In this document: piece after piece, positions 1 to 10,000 of the stretch
Layout of the letters: each line of letters opens with the position of its first letter
How positions within the stretch are numbered: position 1 is the stretch's first letter
Assembly (NCBI RefSeq): GCF_900102225.1
Contig: NZ_FNBF01000025.1
Span: 1-32,183 of the forward strand
Reading direction: 5' to 3'
From: Eubacterium pyruvativorans
GTDB lineage: Bacteria > Bacillota > Clostridia > Peptostreptococcales > Anaerovoracaceae
DNA: 32,183 bases
Made by a program: the position numbers and the translations under genes
Notes under the pieces: generated by a model
What the model was told of the DNA's origin: nothing
Database searches by the model: none
The model's input: only the letters and a program-made list of their open reading frames with translations

Positions 1-91
1 CGTTGAACCGGAATACACGTATTTATGATTTCCACCGGCCGGACTGGTGATTTCCAGTTCACCGGATTTGCGCTTTCAGCACACCGGAATA
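1..91. repeat. CCGG-rich repeat-like edge next to the sigma-like gene
   Basis: The first 91 bases contain five CCGG tetranucleotides, and the 9-mer ACCGGAATA occurs twice (7-15 and 83-91). A short inverted motif (CTGGTGATTTCCAG, 44-57) lies between them. This looks unlike the adjacent AT-richer coding sequence and resembles the short repeats found at mobile-element edges in Clostridia. The last dozen or so codons of the sigma-like gene lie inside it, so that gene's natural 3' end may have been replaced. The family is not identified; only the repeated motifs are directly seen. Confidence 0.35.
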
Positions 92-1036
92 TTCAAGAGC
101 CTCATCACTTATTTCGACTAAAGTATCATTACTATAAAAACAACGTTCGAGATGCACACTCCAATGAAGTTCGTGTTTTTCGTAATCATCGATGTTTTTC
201 AAAAACATTTCATATTGTTCATCAAAGGATTCTAATGGAATGAATTGATTAATGACATCATCCGCATGTGAATCATCGCAATCCAATTTCTGTTTTATTA
301 TCTGCCTGATATCTTCCATGTCTGTGGTGTTCCAGTCCCACCTTCCGATGTAGCCCCTCCTTTTTAATATCGGACACACTGATATGTACCCCTCTTTTAC
401 ATGAACAGGATAATACACCAAGGGTCTGCGTGTTGGCAGTGTCCTCCTCACATTCTGCAAGATCCAAAGTGATGCATATGAGCCAAACGGATCACCAGAA
501 TCCGGATCGTATTTATCCACGGCATACAAGAGACCGATACAAGCCTCCTGGAGCGTATCTGCCATTTCACATCTGAATTGTTCTGCTGTTTGCAGTGCGA
601 TCCGTACCGCGAAGCGAAGATGCATTTCGAATACACGTTTTCTGGCGTATTGATTTCCCTCCTTCACCTGGTACTTCAGCTGATCCATTTCACGAGCTTG
701 CGGAGGCTTTATTTTTCTTACATACTTTATAAAGGGCTGCAAAGTATGGTCCTTTTTTATCACTCGATCAAACGTTTCCTCATAGTCGACCTGTGCGTAA
801 TCATCATACACATCGTCTGAGTCGACACTCTTTGTAGCCGGAGCTGTATCATAGACCAATATCCCCCGTGCAGTTATACTGCTCGAGAGCCAGTCTACAT
901 CCTGAATGGGAAGCGACCATTTGTCAGAGGCATCTATAATATCATCAAACAGGACATATCCTTGTTTTTCTGATAATCTGACCAGATGCTGATATGCACT
1001 TGTTCTATTGTCACTTCCCACCGAAACCTCACCCAC
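59..1036 (-). CDS. Sigma-70-like protein (regions 1.1 and 2, no recognisable region 4)
   Basis: A 325-aa protein and the last gene of the ssp operon, starting 4 nt after the preceding stop. Residues of about 14-65 resemble sigma region 1.1 (KQGYVLFDDIIDA, then a GILVYD end). Residues of about 115-200 match sigma region 2: a KxxVFEMHLRFAVRIA helix, LQEACIGLLYAVDKYDP corresponding to the core-binding segment, and FGSYASLWILQNVRRTL corresponding to the region 2.3-2.4 melting and -10 helices. I see no region 4 HTH for -35 recognition. The C-terminus runs into the CCGG-rich repeat at the window edge, so region 4 may be absent by nature or lost by truncation. The start is GTG at 1036; a second GTG at 1021 has a better GAGG spacing. 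It could direct polymerase to the operon or to phage promoters, or use the sigma fold for DNA sensing. Sigma similarity is fairly sure; the role is unknown. Confidence 0.7.
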   Translation of the reverse strand: MGEVSVGSDNRTSAYQHLVRLSEKQGYVLFDDIIDASDKWSLPIQDVDWLSSSITARGILVYDTAPATKSVDSDDVYDDYAQVDYEETFDRVIKKDHTLQPFIKYVRKIKPPQAREMDQLKYQVKEGNQYARKRVFEMHLRFAVRIALQTAEQFRCEMADTLQEACIGLLYAVDKYDPDSGDPFGSYASLWILQNVRRTLPTRRPLVYYPVHVKEGYISVCPILKRRGYIGRWDWNTTDMEDIRQIIKQKLDCDDSHADDVINQFIPLESFDEQYEMFLKNIDDYEKHELHWSVHLERCFYSNDTLVEISDEALEYSGVLKAQIR

Positions 1037-1040
1037 TCAC

Positions 1041-1580
1041 TTATTTTATACATAATTTCAGGATATCCTCACTGTTTATCCCGCTGTTAAATTTATCTTC
1101 AAAATCTTCTACGAATTCATATAACCTCTCAATGTAAGAATCAGGATCACGGGATCCATCATCTGTGATCAGTTTTTCGTAGAGCACGTCTATGCCACCT
1201 CTGACATAACTGTTAAACCGTTCTTCATCTGCCGGATCTTTACCAGGGAATCTGAATGCTTTGTCAATCCGCTTTTCTTCGTCTTGTTCATAGTTGGAAT
1301 CTAATAGCATGATAAGCGCAAAATTGAATCCAAGCTCTTTACTAGAATACATGACACGATCGCCCATTACATTCGTGTTGTAGACTTCACCTGTATCCGG
1401 ATTCTTCGTATTATCGAGATCAGCCGTTCTCCCATAAAGGAATCCAATCAATGGAGCATTTGCATATACATCCACGTTTCTGTCAATCAGCTTTGCTTTA
1501 CTTAAATCATCAAACACGCTTGTCAGCATATCTACACGAAGAGCGTGTCTGCCTCTGAATCTGTATTGTTTATCAAACAT
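1041..1580 (-). CDS. Unrecognised 179-aa protein of the ssp operon
   Basis: I do not recognise this family. The protein is soluble with no membrane segment or signal peptide. It begins with an FRGRHALRVDMLTSVFDD segment that looks helical, has a central VMGDRVMYSSKELGFNFALIMLLD stretch and ends in an acidic helical tail. The start has a strong AAGGAGG ribosome binding site and lies 11 nt after the DndD-like gene, so the two are probably cotranslated and may act together. It is longer than DndE (about 110 aa) and I see no DndE-like motif, so I do not call it DndE. In context it is a likely accessory or sensor subunit of the trailing, presumed restriction, module. Confidence 0.75.
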   Translation of the reverse strand: MFDKQYRFRGRHALRVDMLTSVFDDLSKAKLIDRNVDVYANAPLIGFLYGRTADLDNTKNPDTGEVYNTNVMGDRVMYSSKELGFNFALIMLLDSNYEQDEEKRIDKAFRFPGKDPADEERFNSYVRGGIDVLYEKLITDDGSRDPDSYIERLYEFVEDFEDKFNSGINSEDILKLCIK

Positions 1581-1591
1581 GCCGCTCCTCC

Positions 1592-3586
1592 TTAAATCAG
1601 TACTGTTTCAAATTCGTTTTTCTTATCAAACTGATGTCTGCTGCCGATTTTATCTCCCATATACTCTTCAGCAAGTTCACCATCCGTATCCTTGATAAAA
1701 ATGATGACCTGTTCTGCAGTCTCCGGAAGGGCTTCACATACCGTCTTTATTCGTCTCTTATCAAAAGCCGACAACGGAGCATCCATAACAAGAGGATAAG
1801 GCTCAGACGAGAGCAATTTTGCATCCTCGTCCGTAGCATTACGATTTTCCCTGGCCATTTTTATGATGCCGGTGATGAAAGCAAAGATTACAGAAATGCT
1901 CTGAGCTGTTGATGTCTCCACATCACCTTCATAGTCGTTTGCCTGAACTGTAATATGGTATTTCTCATCTATGGTCAAAGACAAACCTCCTTCATAGATT
2001 TGTTTGAAAATATCATTGATGGTATTCTGCAGCTGATTTCTGATCTTTGTTTCGCTGGAGGTGTACACCTCATTCAATTCATCGTAGATCCGTCTGGCAC
2101 AAGTCAGGTAAAGCTGCGTCTTCTTGTTCGACTCATCAAGAAGCGTCAGTTTCTGTCTGGCAGTATCTGCTTGCTGCATGTCTCTTTCAAGACGGCCCTT
2201 TTCCTGATTCAATTTATCCCGTTTGGTACGGCTCTTATTTATCACATCATTACAACTTTTGATTTCATTATTAATAGCACGTACTTTCTCTCTAACATCT
2301 CCACCACTTAACTTTTCTTCTACGGCATGCAGCTCATCCGTCTTCTCAGAGATATCATCCATCTGCTCACTTACAGTTGTCATATTTACCTGCATCTGCT
2401 CTGTAAGATTTTCGAGCCTTCCAACACGGCTTTTAGCTTCATCCTTGAAATCCGATACTTTATTACTGATTGACTTAGGTGCCACATAATTAGCGAGATC
2501 CTTCACTTTATTGTATGCCATGGATCCCTCATTAAGCTGAGTGCCACAAATGCACACCTTCTGTCTAAGTAAATAATCAATCGTTTCTTTTCTGACAAAA
2601 GGTATGTCTTTTCCTAGGAAATCGTGATCGGACAACACTTCCAAAGCGCGTTTAATCATCGATATGGAGAAAAACGAACTCATGGAATTATTGAAATCCT
2701 TACATATCGCTTTGTTTACTGCAGCCTTGCTATTTTCGGCGCTCTTAATACTGCGTTGCAGCTTTTCTTTTTCATCCTGCAGCTTTTCACCTTCTGCATA
2801 CTGTTTTATCTCTGCAGTCTTCTCTGATTTCCTTGTTTCAGCAGATGCAATCTGAGAATCAAGCTGTTCAAACTCATCGTCTATCTCTTCAAGTCTCTTC
2901 TTGCAATTTTCTATAGTAGCGGTATAGTCCTCTATCTGTTTGTTACTCTTGGTGTTAAAGGAGTTTTCATAACTCCCAATAACGCTGTACTGTTTCCGAG
3001 GATTAAAATGGTTTAAGGCGCTGATCATTGCATTCAGGCCAAGCAGTCCCTTTACTGCATCTGCAAAATCGGTGGCCTTCTTGCCGGTAGAAATGTCCTT
3101 ACTCATTTTTTCAATGCGCTCACCATCGAAGAAGAAATACCTCGACAGCTCTTTCGGCAATATCTTTTTCACTTCCATCTCGCATAGGGATTTTTTCACG
3201 TAAGAAGTGTTTCCACTGGAATCTTTCATTTCAATGTCGAAGATAGTATTATCTCCTTTTACATTGCCAGAGTGATCCTTATGGTATACCTGTTTACGGA
3301 TAAGTTTGTAATCTACTTCACCATGCCGAAGCGCCAGTGTTACCCGGACTTCTTTTTCATCGCTCGGAGTCATTTCAGTTGCGACAATTTTATTCAAGAT
3401 TACCTTATCCGCAAATTCAGTCTCTCCATACATGCACCAGAAAAAAGCCTGAGCGAATGTTGTCTTTCCTGTTCCGTTTTCACCTAATATGATCGTGACA
3501 TTTTTCCCGTTCTCACCTTCAGCAAAGTCGATGGATTCATCACGGAACTGCCGGAAGTTCTCTAGTTTTATTGATTTAAGCAGCAT
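1592..3586 (-). CDS. DndD/Rad50-like SMC-type ATPase
   Basis: A 664-aa ABC/SMC-type ATPase. The N-terminal half-site holds Walker A GENGTGKT (about 35-42) after a typical LENFRQF opening. YFFFDGE follows at about 150-156, a motif shared with proteins annotated as DNA sulfur modification protein DndD. Two long charged coiled-coil segments (about 215-300 and 370-500) flank a hook region with a CICG pair (C345, C347) resembling the Rad50 zinc hook. The second half-site has an SxAQSxSVIFAFITGI signature-like region and a Walker B of type PLVMDAPLSAFD near residue 600. In Dnd systems DndD belongs to the modification complex. Here it sits with an Ssp set that does not need DndD, downstream of the helicase, so a role in DNA scanning or restriction is my inference. 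The start is supported by GAGGAAG 6 nt upstream, and the gene overlaps the 57-aa ORF by 19 nt. Confidence 0.85.
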   Translation of the reverse strand: MLLKSIKLENFRQFRDESIDFAEGENGKNVTIILGENGTGKTTFAQAFFWCMYGETEFADKVILNKIVATEMTPSDEKEVRVTLALRHGEVDYKLIRKQVYHKDHSGNVKGDNTIFDIEMKDSSGNTSYVKKSLCEMEVKKILPKELSRYFFFDGERIEKMSKDISTGKKATDFADAVKGLLGLNAMISALNHFNPRKQYSVIGSYENSFNTKSNKQIEDYTATIENCKKRLEEIDDEFEQLDSQIASAETRKSEKTAEIKQYAEGEKLQDEKEKLQRSIKSAENSKAAVNKAICKDFNNSMSSFFSISMIKRALEVLSDHDFLGKDIPFVRKETIDYLLRQKVCICGTQLNEGSMAYNKVKDLANYVAPKSISNKVSDFKDEAKSRVGRLENLTEQMQVNMTTVSEQMDDISEKTDELHAVEEKLSGGDVREKVRAINNEIKSCNDVINKSRTKRDKLNQEKGRLERDMQQADTARQKLTLLDESNKKTQLYLTCARRIYDELNEVYTSSETKIRNQLQNTINDIFKQIYEGGLSLTIDEKYHITVQANDYEGDVETSTAQSISVIFAFITGIIKMARENRNATDEDAKLLSSEPYPLVMDAPLSAFDKRRIKTVCEALPETAEQVIIFIKDTDGELAEEYMGDKIGSRHQFDKKNEFETVLI

Positions 3587-3741
3587 TGCACTTCCTCCTC
3601 GATTTGTTTCTTAATCCATGCGATCATCTGACTGTCACTTTTTTCTCTGGTCTTGAGATTCCTATTCTCCTGGATGATGATCTTGCGTTTCAATCTCTCG
3701 ATAGACTTATCATCAATCCGGATGTTACTGTAGTCACTCAT
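3568..3741 (-). CDS. 57-aa charged protein between helicase and DndD-like ATPase
   Basis: A small, highly charged, probably helical protein beginning MSDYSNIRIDD. It is rich in Lys, Arg and Glu and ends near two adjacent cysteines. ATG at 3741 is chosen because an AGGAGG lies 9 nt upstream; an ATG two codons earlier (3747) is possible but too close to that site. The gene overlaps the helicase stop by 8 nt and the start of the ATPase gene by 19 nt, which points to translational coupling and fixed stoichiometry. I do not recognise a family. Its placement suggests a small bridging subunit of the helicase-ATPase module. Confidence 0.7.
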   Translation of the reverse strand: MSDYSNIRIDDKSIERLKRKIIIQENRNLKTREKSDSQMIAWIKKQIEEEVQCCLNQ

Positions 3742-5932
3742 AATCATTAACCTCCTCCGTTTGAGACCCATCCAAATGATATGCTTCTTCTATATCCCAG
3801 ATCAGATTATTGGCTTCCATAGAATTCATTGCCAATCTTCCGAATTCTTTGATCCTGGCCAGTTCATTCTTTACCAAAGTTATATCCCGATTTGCCTGAT
3901 CTATGGTAAGTCCCGACACCGAATCAAGTGGCCTTGGTAGTGTTACAAAATCATAGATCTCGGCAAACGGCTTATTTGGAGCCTTTCTGAGTACTCTTCC
4001 ACGGCGCTGTATATACTCCTTGGGATTAGTCGTACTCGCAAGTATGAAAGCAGTCCTGATCCCCGGTATATTAACACCTTCATCAAGGCATTTGATCGCC
4101 ACAATGGCCTGCAGGTCACCATCCTGAAAATGCTCCTTTATGAGGGCTCTTTGCTCCATATTTTCCTCAGATGTAAATCGTGCTGCACTCATTCCCAGCT
4201 CATTACCGAGTATCTTTGTCACCGCTTCTATCTGCCTAATATCCGTTTCGTCATCAGGAGAATCCTCGTTTTCTTCGTATATTCTCGTGGCTCCGCAATA
4301 CACAAGAATATTATTATCATCTTTATATGGTTCGATTACCTCTCTTAGCGCATCCAACTTCTGAATAGCGCCAGCTACAACCTTAGATCTCTTGAGAGCT
4401 AATATCTCTCCGTGTTTATTCAGTTTGAGTCTACCATCTCTGCCCTTGATCACATATTTCGACATCTCGTAGGACAGCTGCTCATATGATTCGAGCTCTA
4501 TATCACTCAAGTACACAAGCACCGGATAGTATTTATATGGAGTCAGCTTATCTTCCGCAATAGCACGCTCCAATGTGTATTCTATGCACTTCTTGCCGAA
4601 GAAGTCATACAGGAACGCAGTCCCTTCTTCATCACGATGCCGCTCAAGTGTAGCGGAAAGCGCAAGTCTGTACGTGAATCTGTCATCAAGCAGTTTGGCA
4701 TATGATCTGGCTCCGAAATTGTGTGCCTCATCAACAACAAGCAGAATAGGGGATTTTATTTTGCTGATCTGCTCCTGCATGTACTTATCTGTAAAAGTAG
4801 CATTCGTACATACCACGCAAAAGAATCTTTTATCCTTTCTGATCTTCTGGTCAAGTACAGCCCTTGACAATCTCTTTCTCCAGTCCTTATGCGAAGCATC
4901 TCCGTAAGCCACGATAGGTTTCATATTGAAACGTACTATGTCGTCAACCCATTGCTCCACGAGATGCTTATATGGGGCCACGATGATCACGGCTAGATCA
5001 TCTCCAAGGTCCATTGATAATTTGGAGATCGCGCCCAGGCCGGTATATGTCTTTCCGGTTCCGGTGGCCATATCAAAGATCCCTCTGTAGTTCTCGCCTA
5101 CCCATACAGTTATAGCATCTTCCTGATAGTCATGCAGTGAAATATCATCAGGGATTCTAGGGCCTATAGCCTCCTTAGAATGCATTTCTCCTCTCAAATT
5201 CTTGTTGGTCTCTTTTCTTTTATAAAACTGCTCTTTATCAATATCGAAGTTCGGCTTCTTGCGTCGGTATTTTTCGATCAGAGTCTCTGATATTTTTGGG
5301 AATTCCAGCACCTTGAGGCTCGGCTCCACGTTGTTCCACATTGCATGAAAGGCGTTTTCCTTCAGCTGAACACGATCGGCCTCCGCTCCTTTCCAATCAC
5401 AGAAAACATCTATCGTCTCATAGTTTATAGACATTGCTGTCATTGACTCGTTCATAGAACCAGAAAACGCGACATGATTCCCATCAGAATCTTCTATGAT
5501 GCCCATCTTTTCATGATACATCCCGATATCACCGTTATTGTCAGTATACGCTATCCTGATATCCATGATACCGTCTGCGATCAGATTTGCCAGGAGATTG
5601 AGACGCTCCATCGAGTAATAATCAGATGGTTCATCAGAAATCTGCCTGATAAGAGCGCCTTCTATGATTTTTTCTCTATTCTCATATCCAGCCTTGATGG
5701 CCTTTAGATCATCATCAGAAAGATACGGTGATGCAACAATCTCGATCCGGCCACCATTCTGTGCCATATCGCCAATTCCCTTAGAAATCTCCACAAGAGA
5801 AGATGACGAAAAGAATCCTACCGCTCTACGATACATAGCGGCATCATGAAGGAGCGGCAGATAGAAGTCCTGGATGACATTGTCGATCAGAGAGCGATAT
5901 TCACTTTTTATATTGTGTTCTTTCAGGCTCAT
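3734..5932 (-). CDS. PLD-like domain fused to SF2 DEAH-box helicase
   Basis: A 732-aa two-domain protein. Residues of about 10-200 form a phospholipase-D-like domain with one HxK motif (H140, K142 in YHEKMGI) followed by SGSMNES, the usual HKD/SxxN arrangement for phosphodiesterases and PLD-type nucleases. Residues of about 265-700 are a superfamily 2 helicase: Q-motif-like HDYQ, Walker A ATGTGKT (about 289-295), DEAH (401-404), SAT (about 426-428) and a C-terminal QRRGRVLRK motif VI. Such fusions occur in defence helicases that load on and cut or remodel foreign DNA. It starts 8 nt after sspA with GGAGAAAG upstream. I infer that it is the motor or nuclease of the restriction side of the cassette. 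Whether it corresponds to one of the described SspFGH subunits I cannot tell without comparison. Confidence 0.85.
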   Translation of the reverse strand: MSLKEHNIKSEYRSLIDNVIQDFYLPLLHDAAMYRRAVGFFSSSSLVEISKGIGDMAQNGGRIEIVASPYLSDDDLKAIKAGYENREKIIEGALIRQISDEPSDYYSMERLNLLANLIADGIMDIRIAYTDNNGDIGMYHEKMGIIEDSDGNHVAFSGSMNESMTAMSINYETIDVFCDWKGAEADRVQLKENAFHAMWNNVEPSLKVLEFPKISETLIEKYRRKKPNFDIDKEQFYKRKETNKNLRGEMHSKEAIGPRIPDDISLHDYQEDAITVWVGENYRGIFDMATGTGKTYTGLGAISKLSMDLGDDLAVIIVAPYKHLVEQWVDDIVRFNMKPIVAYGDASHKDWRKRLSRAVLDQKIRKDKRFFCVVCTNATFTDKYMQEQISKIKSPILLVVDEAHNFGARSYAKLLDDRFTYRLALSATLERHRDEEGTAFLYDFFGKKCIEYTLERAIAEDKLTPYKYYPVLVYLSDIELESYEQLSYEMSKYVIKGRDGRLKLNKHGEILALKRSKVVAGAIQKLDALREVIEPYKDDNNILVYCGATRIYEENEDSPDDETDIRQIEAVTKILGNELGMSAARFTSEENMEQRALIKEHFQDGDLQAIVAIKCLDEGVNIPGIRTAFILASTTNPKEYIQRRGRVLRKAPNKPFAEIYDFVTLPRPLDSVSGLTIDQANRDITLVKNELARIKEFGRLAMNSMEANNLIWDIEEAYHLDGSQTEEVNDYE

Positions 5933-5940
5933 ACTTTCTC

Positions 5941-7086
5941 CTAAATCTCATCCTCGATATAATCAAGAGCTTTTTCTAACTCAGCGTAATCCTCGTCTGA
6001 TGTGAAGTAGCTCACGCTAAAGCGTACAGTACCGGCCGGATATGTCCCCACAAACCGATGAGCAAGAGGAGCACACTGAAGACCGGTTCTGACCGCTATA
6101 TTACATTCATCAAATACTGGTCCCGCACTGTCGCTGCTTATCCCCTCTATTACAGCAGATACAATACCTACATATCTGCATCCAGGTTCATTTCCTATTA
6201 TCTGAATGAAATCATACCGCTCAAGTAGCTCTATCAGTCTCTGTCTATGCTCCTGCTCTGTATTCCAGATTTCATCGATGGTTTTTTCTCTACCCCATTT
6301 CAACGCAGCATTCAGGCCAGCAATGCCAGAGATATTAAGCGTCCCCATCTCATATCTCTGTGGCAGGTCTTCTGGCATGTCCTGATTAGCAGACTCATAT
6401 CCGGTTCCGCCGAAAAGTACCGGTGAAAACTTCATGGCTGGATTCATAACAAACCCAGAGATTCCGGTAGGGCCATAAAGGGTCTTATGCCCTGCAAATA
6501 CAGCAAAATCAATAGTTGAAAGACCTACATTCAGATCTACAAGACCAGCTGTCTGTGCCATATCAACAAGGGTCACTGCGTTGTATTTCTTTGCAAGTGA
6601 AAAAATCTTCTCGACCGGTGCTATCAATCCGAACACATTACTAGCATGACTTACGATCACGAAATCAGGCTTATCCGCATCAAACTGATAACGGATACGT
6701 TCCATGTCATATACCATCTCATCAGAGACCGCTAACTGTCTTACCTTTATGACCCCCTCTTTTTCAAAATGATGGAGAGTTCGTGTAACGGCATTATGCT
6801 CAAATGGACTGATATAGATATTTACAGCGCCATCAAAAATGATTCCCTGGATGATAAGATTGAGCGCAATCGTCGCTGTGGGTTCGAATACCACCTGCTT
6901 CGCGGAACAATGCAGGAGGGCTTGTATTAGCTCTCTAGTCTCGCCGATCAGTGATCCCGCGCTCTGTGAGAGCTTATAGTTTCCCCTTCCGGCATTAGCA
7001 CCAGAAGAACGATAAAACTCATCCATGCTACGATAAACACATTCTGGCTTCGGATATGTAGTTGCTGCATTATCAAAATATGCCAT
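5941..7086 (-). CDS. sspA: Cysteine desulfurase (SspA/DndA-like)
   Basis: A 381-aa fold-type I PLP enzyme that removes sulfur from L-cysteine and holds it as a persulfide for PT modification. The PLP lysine is K201 in AGHKTLYGPTG. The catalytic cysteine is probably C338 in RTGLQCAPLAHR. An N-terminal FDNAATTYPKP and a VSHASN segment contacting PLP are typical of the family. Length is normal. In an ordinary genome IscS or SufS can supply sulfur, so a dedicated desulfurase inside the operon supports a PT function. It is spaced 12 nt from sspC upstream and 8 nt from the helicase downstream, and it ends with TAG. The name sspA rests on neighbours as well as sequence; by itself it is a generic class V aminotransferase-fold desulfurase. 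Confidence 0.88.
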   Translation of the reverse strand: MAYFDNAATTYPKPECVYRSMDEFYRSSGANAGRGNYKLSQSAGSLIGETRELIQALLHCSAKQVVFEPTATIALNLIIQGIIFDGAVNIYISPFEHNAVTRTLHHFEKEGVIKVRQLAVSDEMVYDMERIRYQFDADKPDFVIVSHASNVFGLIAPVEKIFSLAKKYNAVTLVDMAQTAGLVDLNVGLSTIDFAVFAGHKTLYGPTGISGFVMNPAMKFSPVLFGGTGYESANQDMPEDLPQRYEMGTLNISGIAGLNAALKWGREKTIDEIWNTEQEHRQRLIELLERYDFIQIIGNEPGCRYVGIVSAVIEGISSDSAGPVFDECNIAVRTGLQCAPLAHRFVGTYPAGTVRFSVSYFTSDEDYAELEKALDYIEDEI

Positions 7087-7098
7087 GCATCTGCCTCC

Positions 7099-10000
7099 TT
7101 AGCACATTCCCTTTAATATATCCAGGAGTATCTGTCTCTTCTCTTGTTCAGATATCGAGAAGCCCATAGAATCAATTTCTGCCATAATGGAATTGTACAG
7201 CAGTTTTCCTTTTTTCGTGGAATCAACTCTATCAAAACGTTTTACTTCTGTCTTTCCGTCATCTGTCCTGAAATGAATCTCATACTCGGATGTAGAAGTT
7301 GGATCGTCCTCCGTTTCCCCGCTATGGAAAGATTCCGCTGTATCTCTATACATTTTCAGGTTTTCAACAAACCGATCGATCGTGTTATCATTCCAGTCTT
7401 CTACCCGGAGATCCGTAGCCACTTTTGCCAGACGGGAGACAAAAGTGCTCTCATCATTGGTTACAGTCTTAAACAGACTCAGGCATTTTTCAGTCCCGTT
7501 CTCGAACAACTGCTCGAAGATATGCTCATCTAATGTCTCGCACCAATCCTTTATCACGGAAGACAGGGATATTCTATTGATCCGGGATCTATTGAAGCTA
7601 ATAGCAAAGATTTCCTTGGTATCATCAATCAGCAACTCCTTAAGTTTTGAGACCGCTGTATCATAGAATTCTTTTGCCTGTGCGATATTCTCTGCCAGGC
7701 CCTCATTGAATTCTTTGTATCCGAAAGCATCCGGCAGCTTCTCAAAGAGCAGTTCCTGTCCGCTGAGATTCTGCCTCAGGAGCTTTACCATCTTCCTGTA
7801 TCTGCTGTTTACTTTTCTACCTGCAACTCCTGTTGTCTCCTTCGCAAATCTAGGCAGAGACAGATACCAACGCTTCATGGCGGATGCCGCGTATTCATAT
7901 GCACTCAGATCCCGTTCTGCTTCGATCACATACTGACTAAACATTTCGGCAATGTCAGTCACAAAGCGCTGTTTTTCCGGATCCCAGTCCAAATATGATA
8001 TCTGATAATCATCCGGAGATGAATTGATGGCCTGAAGCGTATCCGAAGTCATTGGTACCTGTCCATGCTCATTCTCCAGAATGATATCCTCATGGTACTC
8101 ATGAAATACTGCAGCTATGTAAATCGGAATCACTCCGCTGCGAAGTCCAATGTGATACTCTGCCGATGTGAGTTCGTCATACAATTTTGCAAAAGATATG
8201 CGCCCATTCTTTTTCGCTTCCATGATGAAAGCAACAATCGTATCGAGAACCTTTTTCATCTTTTCATCATCAGGAGACAGATTAATCCGCGTTCCTGATT
8301 CATCGTCGATCAATACGCCTTTGCGAAGCAGTGTGCTCCGCATGATCGAGACTTCCTGTCCTGATCCGGTCAAACCTAAGTTAGGCTCTAGTGTGCTCCG
8401 CAGCAGCCCCGCTATGATCTTATTCCTGCTGTTATTGGCAATCGAAGTGATCTCTTCTTTGTTGATCGCCTCATTATTTATCACAGGAGTCTCGGAAAAA
8501 GCCTTAAAGCATAGCTCAGAAGCAAGCTCCGTAAGAGCTGCCCTGCGTAGGATAATCCGCTCTTCACCATCACTGATATAGACGGAACGATACTCTTCTG
8601 GATGTGTGCATCCGCTTATGAAGGAATTGATTACCTCCCGGAGATCTTCATAGATGGCTTCATATTCTTCAAATAGTACCGGATCTTCTTTTGCCGCAGT
8701 ACGTAATGTCTGAACAGCATCATATTCCTTGAGGATCGATCTGATCTCTGTATACTTTTTTGGAACAACAAAGATGCACCGCTCTACACCTTTGCTGGAT
8801 TCAAGCACGGCCCGCCTGATGCGGGTTATGGAATCACTACTGTCAGGAACAATCGCATAAATAACGCCATCAGCATGAACGCCTTCTGCTTTCCGATTCC
8901 AATCCACATCTTCTAATTCCTGTTCTTCTACAAATTCCACTTTGAAATAGCGGATCATTTCGCGTTCATCATTGTATCGAGATGGGTAAATGTACCGGTC
9001 AATATTTGCCGCATCCAGGGCAGCCTTGAGCGAAAAGTGAGCATCCAACGAAGCGATTGTATCCGAAATTCTCTGCTCGATATCTACGCCTGAGGTCTGT
9101 TTCAGTTTCAGGTAGTCATTGCTCCGTCTCAAATAAATGACATATTCATCATTTATTAGGTGCTCTATGGCAGCATTAATCTCTGCAGGCGTGTATTCCA
9201 TGCCAAAAATACCGACCAGCTCTTCCTTGACTGGCTTCAGCTTATCAAACTGTCCAAGAGTGTAGATCAGAGAGATCGTTTTTACGATCTTGCTTTCAAG
9301 CTCCTGGTCTCTGATCTGTTCGAGGATAGTTTTTGTCAATACATAGTTCTTGTGTATCTCTCCGGAGATAGGCTCCTTCTGAAAAACCGGATCGAAGTAG
9401 TCAAATATCAGATCCGGTGTGATGACACAAAATACCGGTCTGCCTGGCTTCTTTAGAAAAGAAGAAAGTGTGGATGGACCATCCGCAGACAGGAAAGTAA
9501 ACAAGGTACGCTCGTTCTGTGCTATCTGTTCTGACAGCCGAGGAAGGATAAACGTAGACACAGGATGCAGTGGATAGCAGCCAAAGATAGTGGTCTCGAG
9601 CTCATGCTCTTTGGCATCGCTGAAGATAGCGTGATCTCCATACCGCTTAATGAGTTCATCGAATCTGGCCTTGTTCTGTGGCTTATTACAGAAAGCTTCC
9701 CACTCATCCTTATCTTTCATGATCACAGTCGAAATGATCTCGTAAGTCTGAGAGAAGTTATTATTCAGATGTATGTGTCTGAAACGCTCTGATACTCCTC
9801 GCCAGCCGTCGACCTTTTGCTTTGGCAGTTTATCAATATAATTGGATATCTCCTTATGCGAAATCAGGAGCAGATGCATTTCAGCTTCACCACTGCGGTT
9901 GCACTTCTCCGCAAAATCCTGAAGCATCTTCGTATCGCTGACAGTAGCAGACGTGATATTAGATTCCAGGAACTTGCTAAATTCATCATAAACCACATAT

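Noticed and set aside
1041-1580. DndE in a Dnd operon
   Set aside because: The protein is much longer than DndE, shows no recognisable DndE motif and no DndB or canonical DndC order is present.
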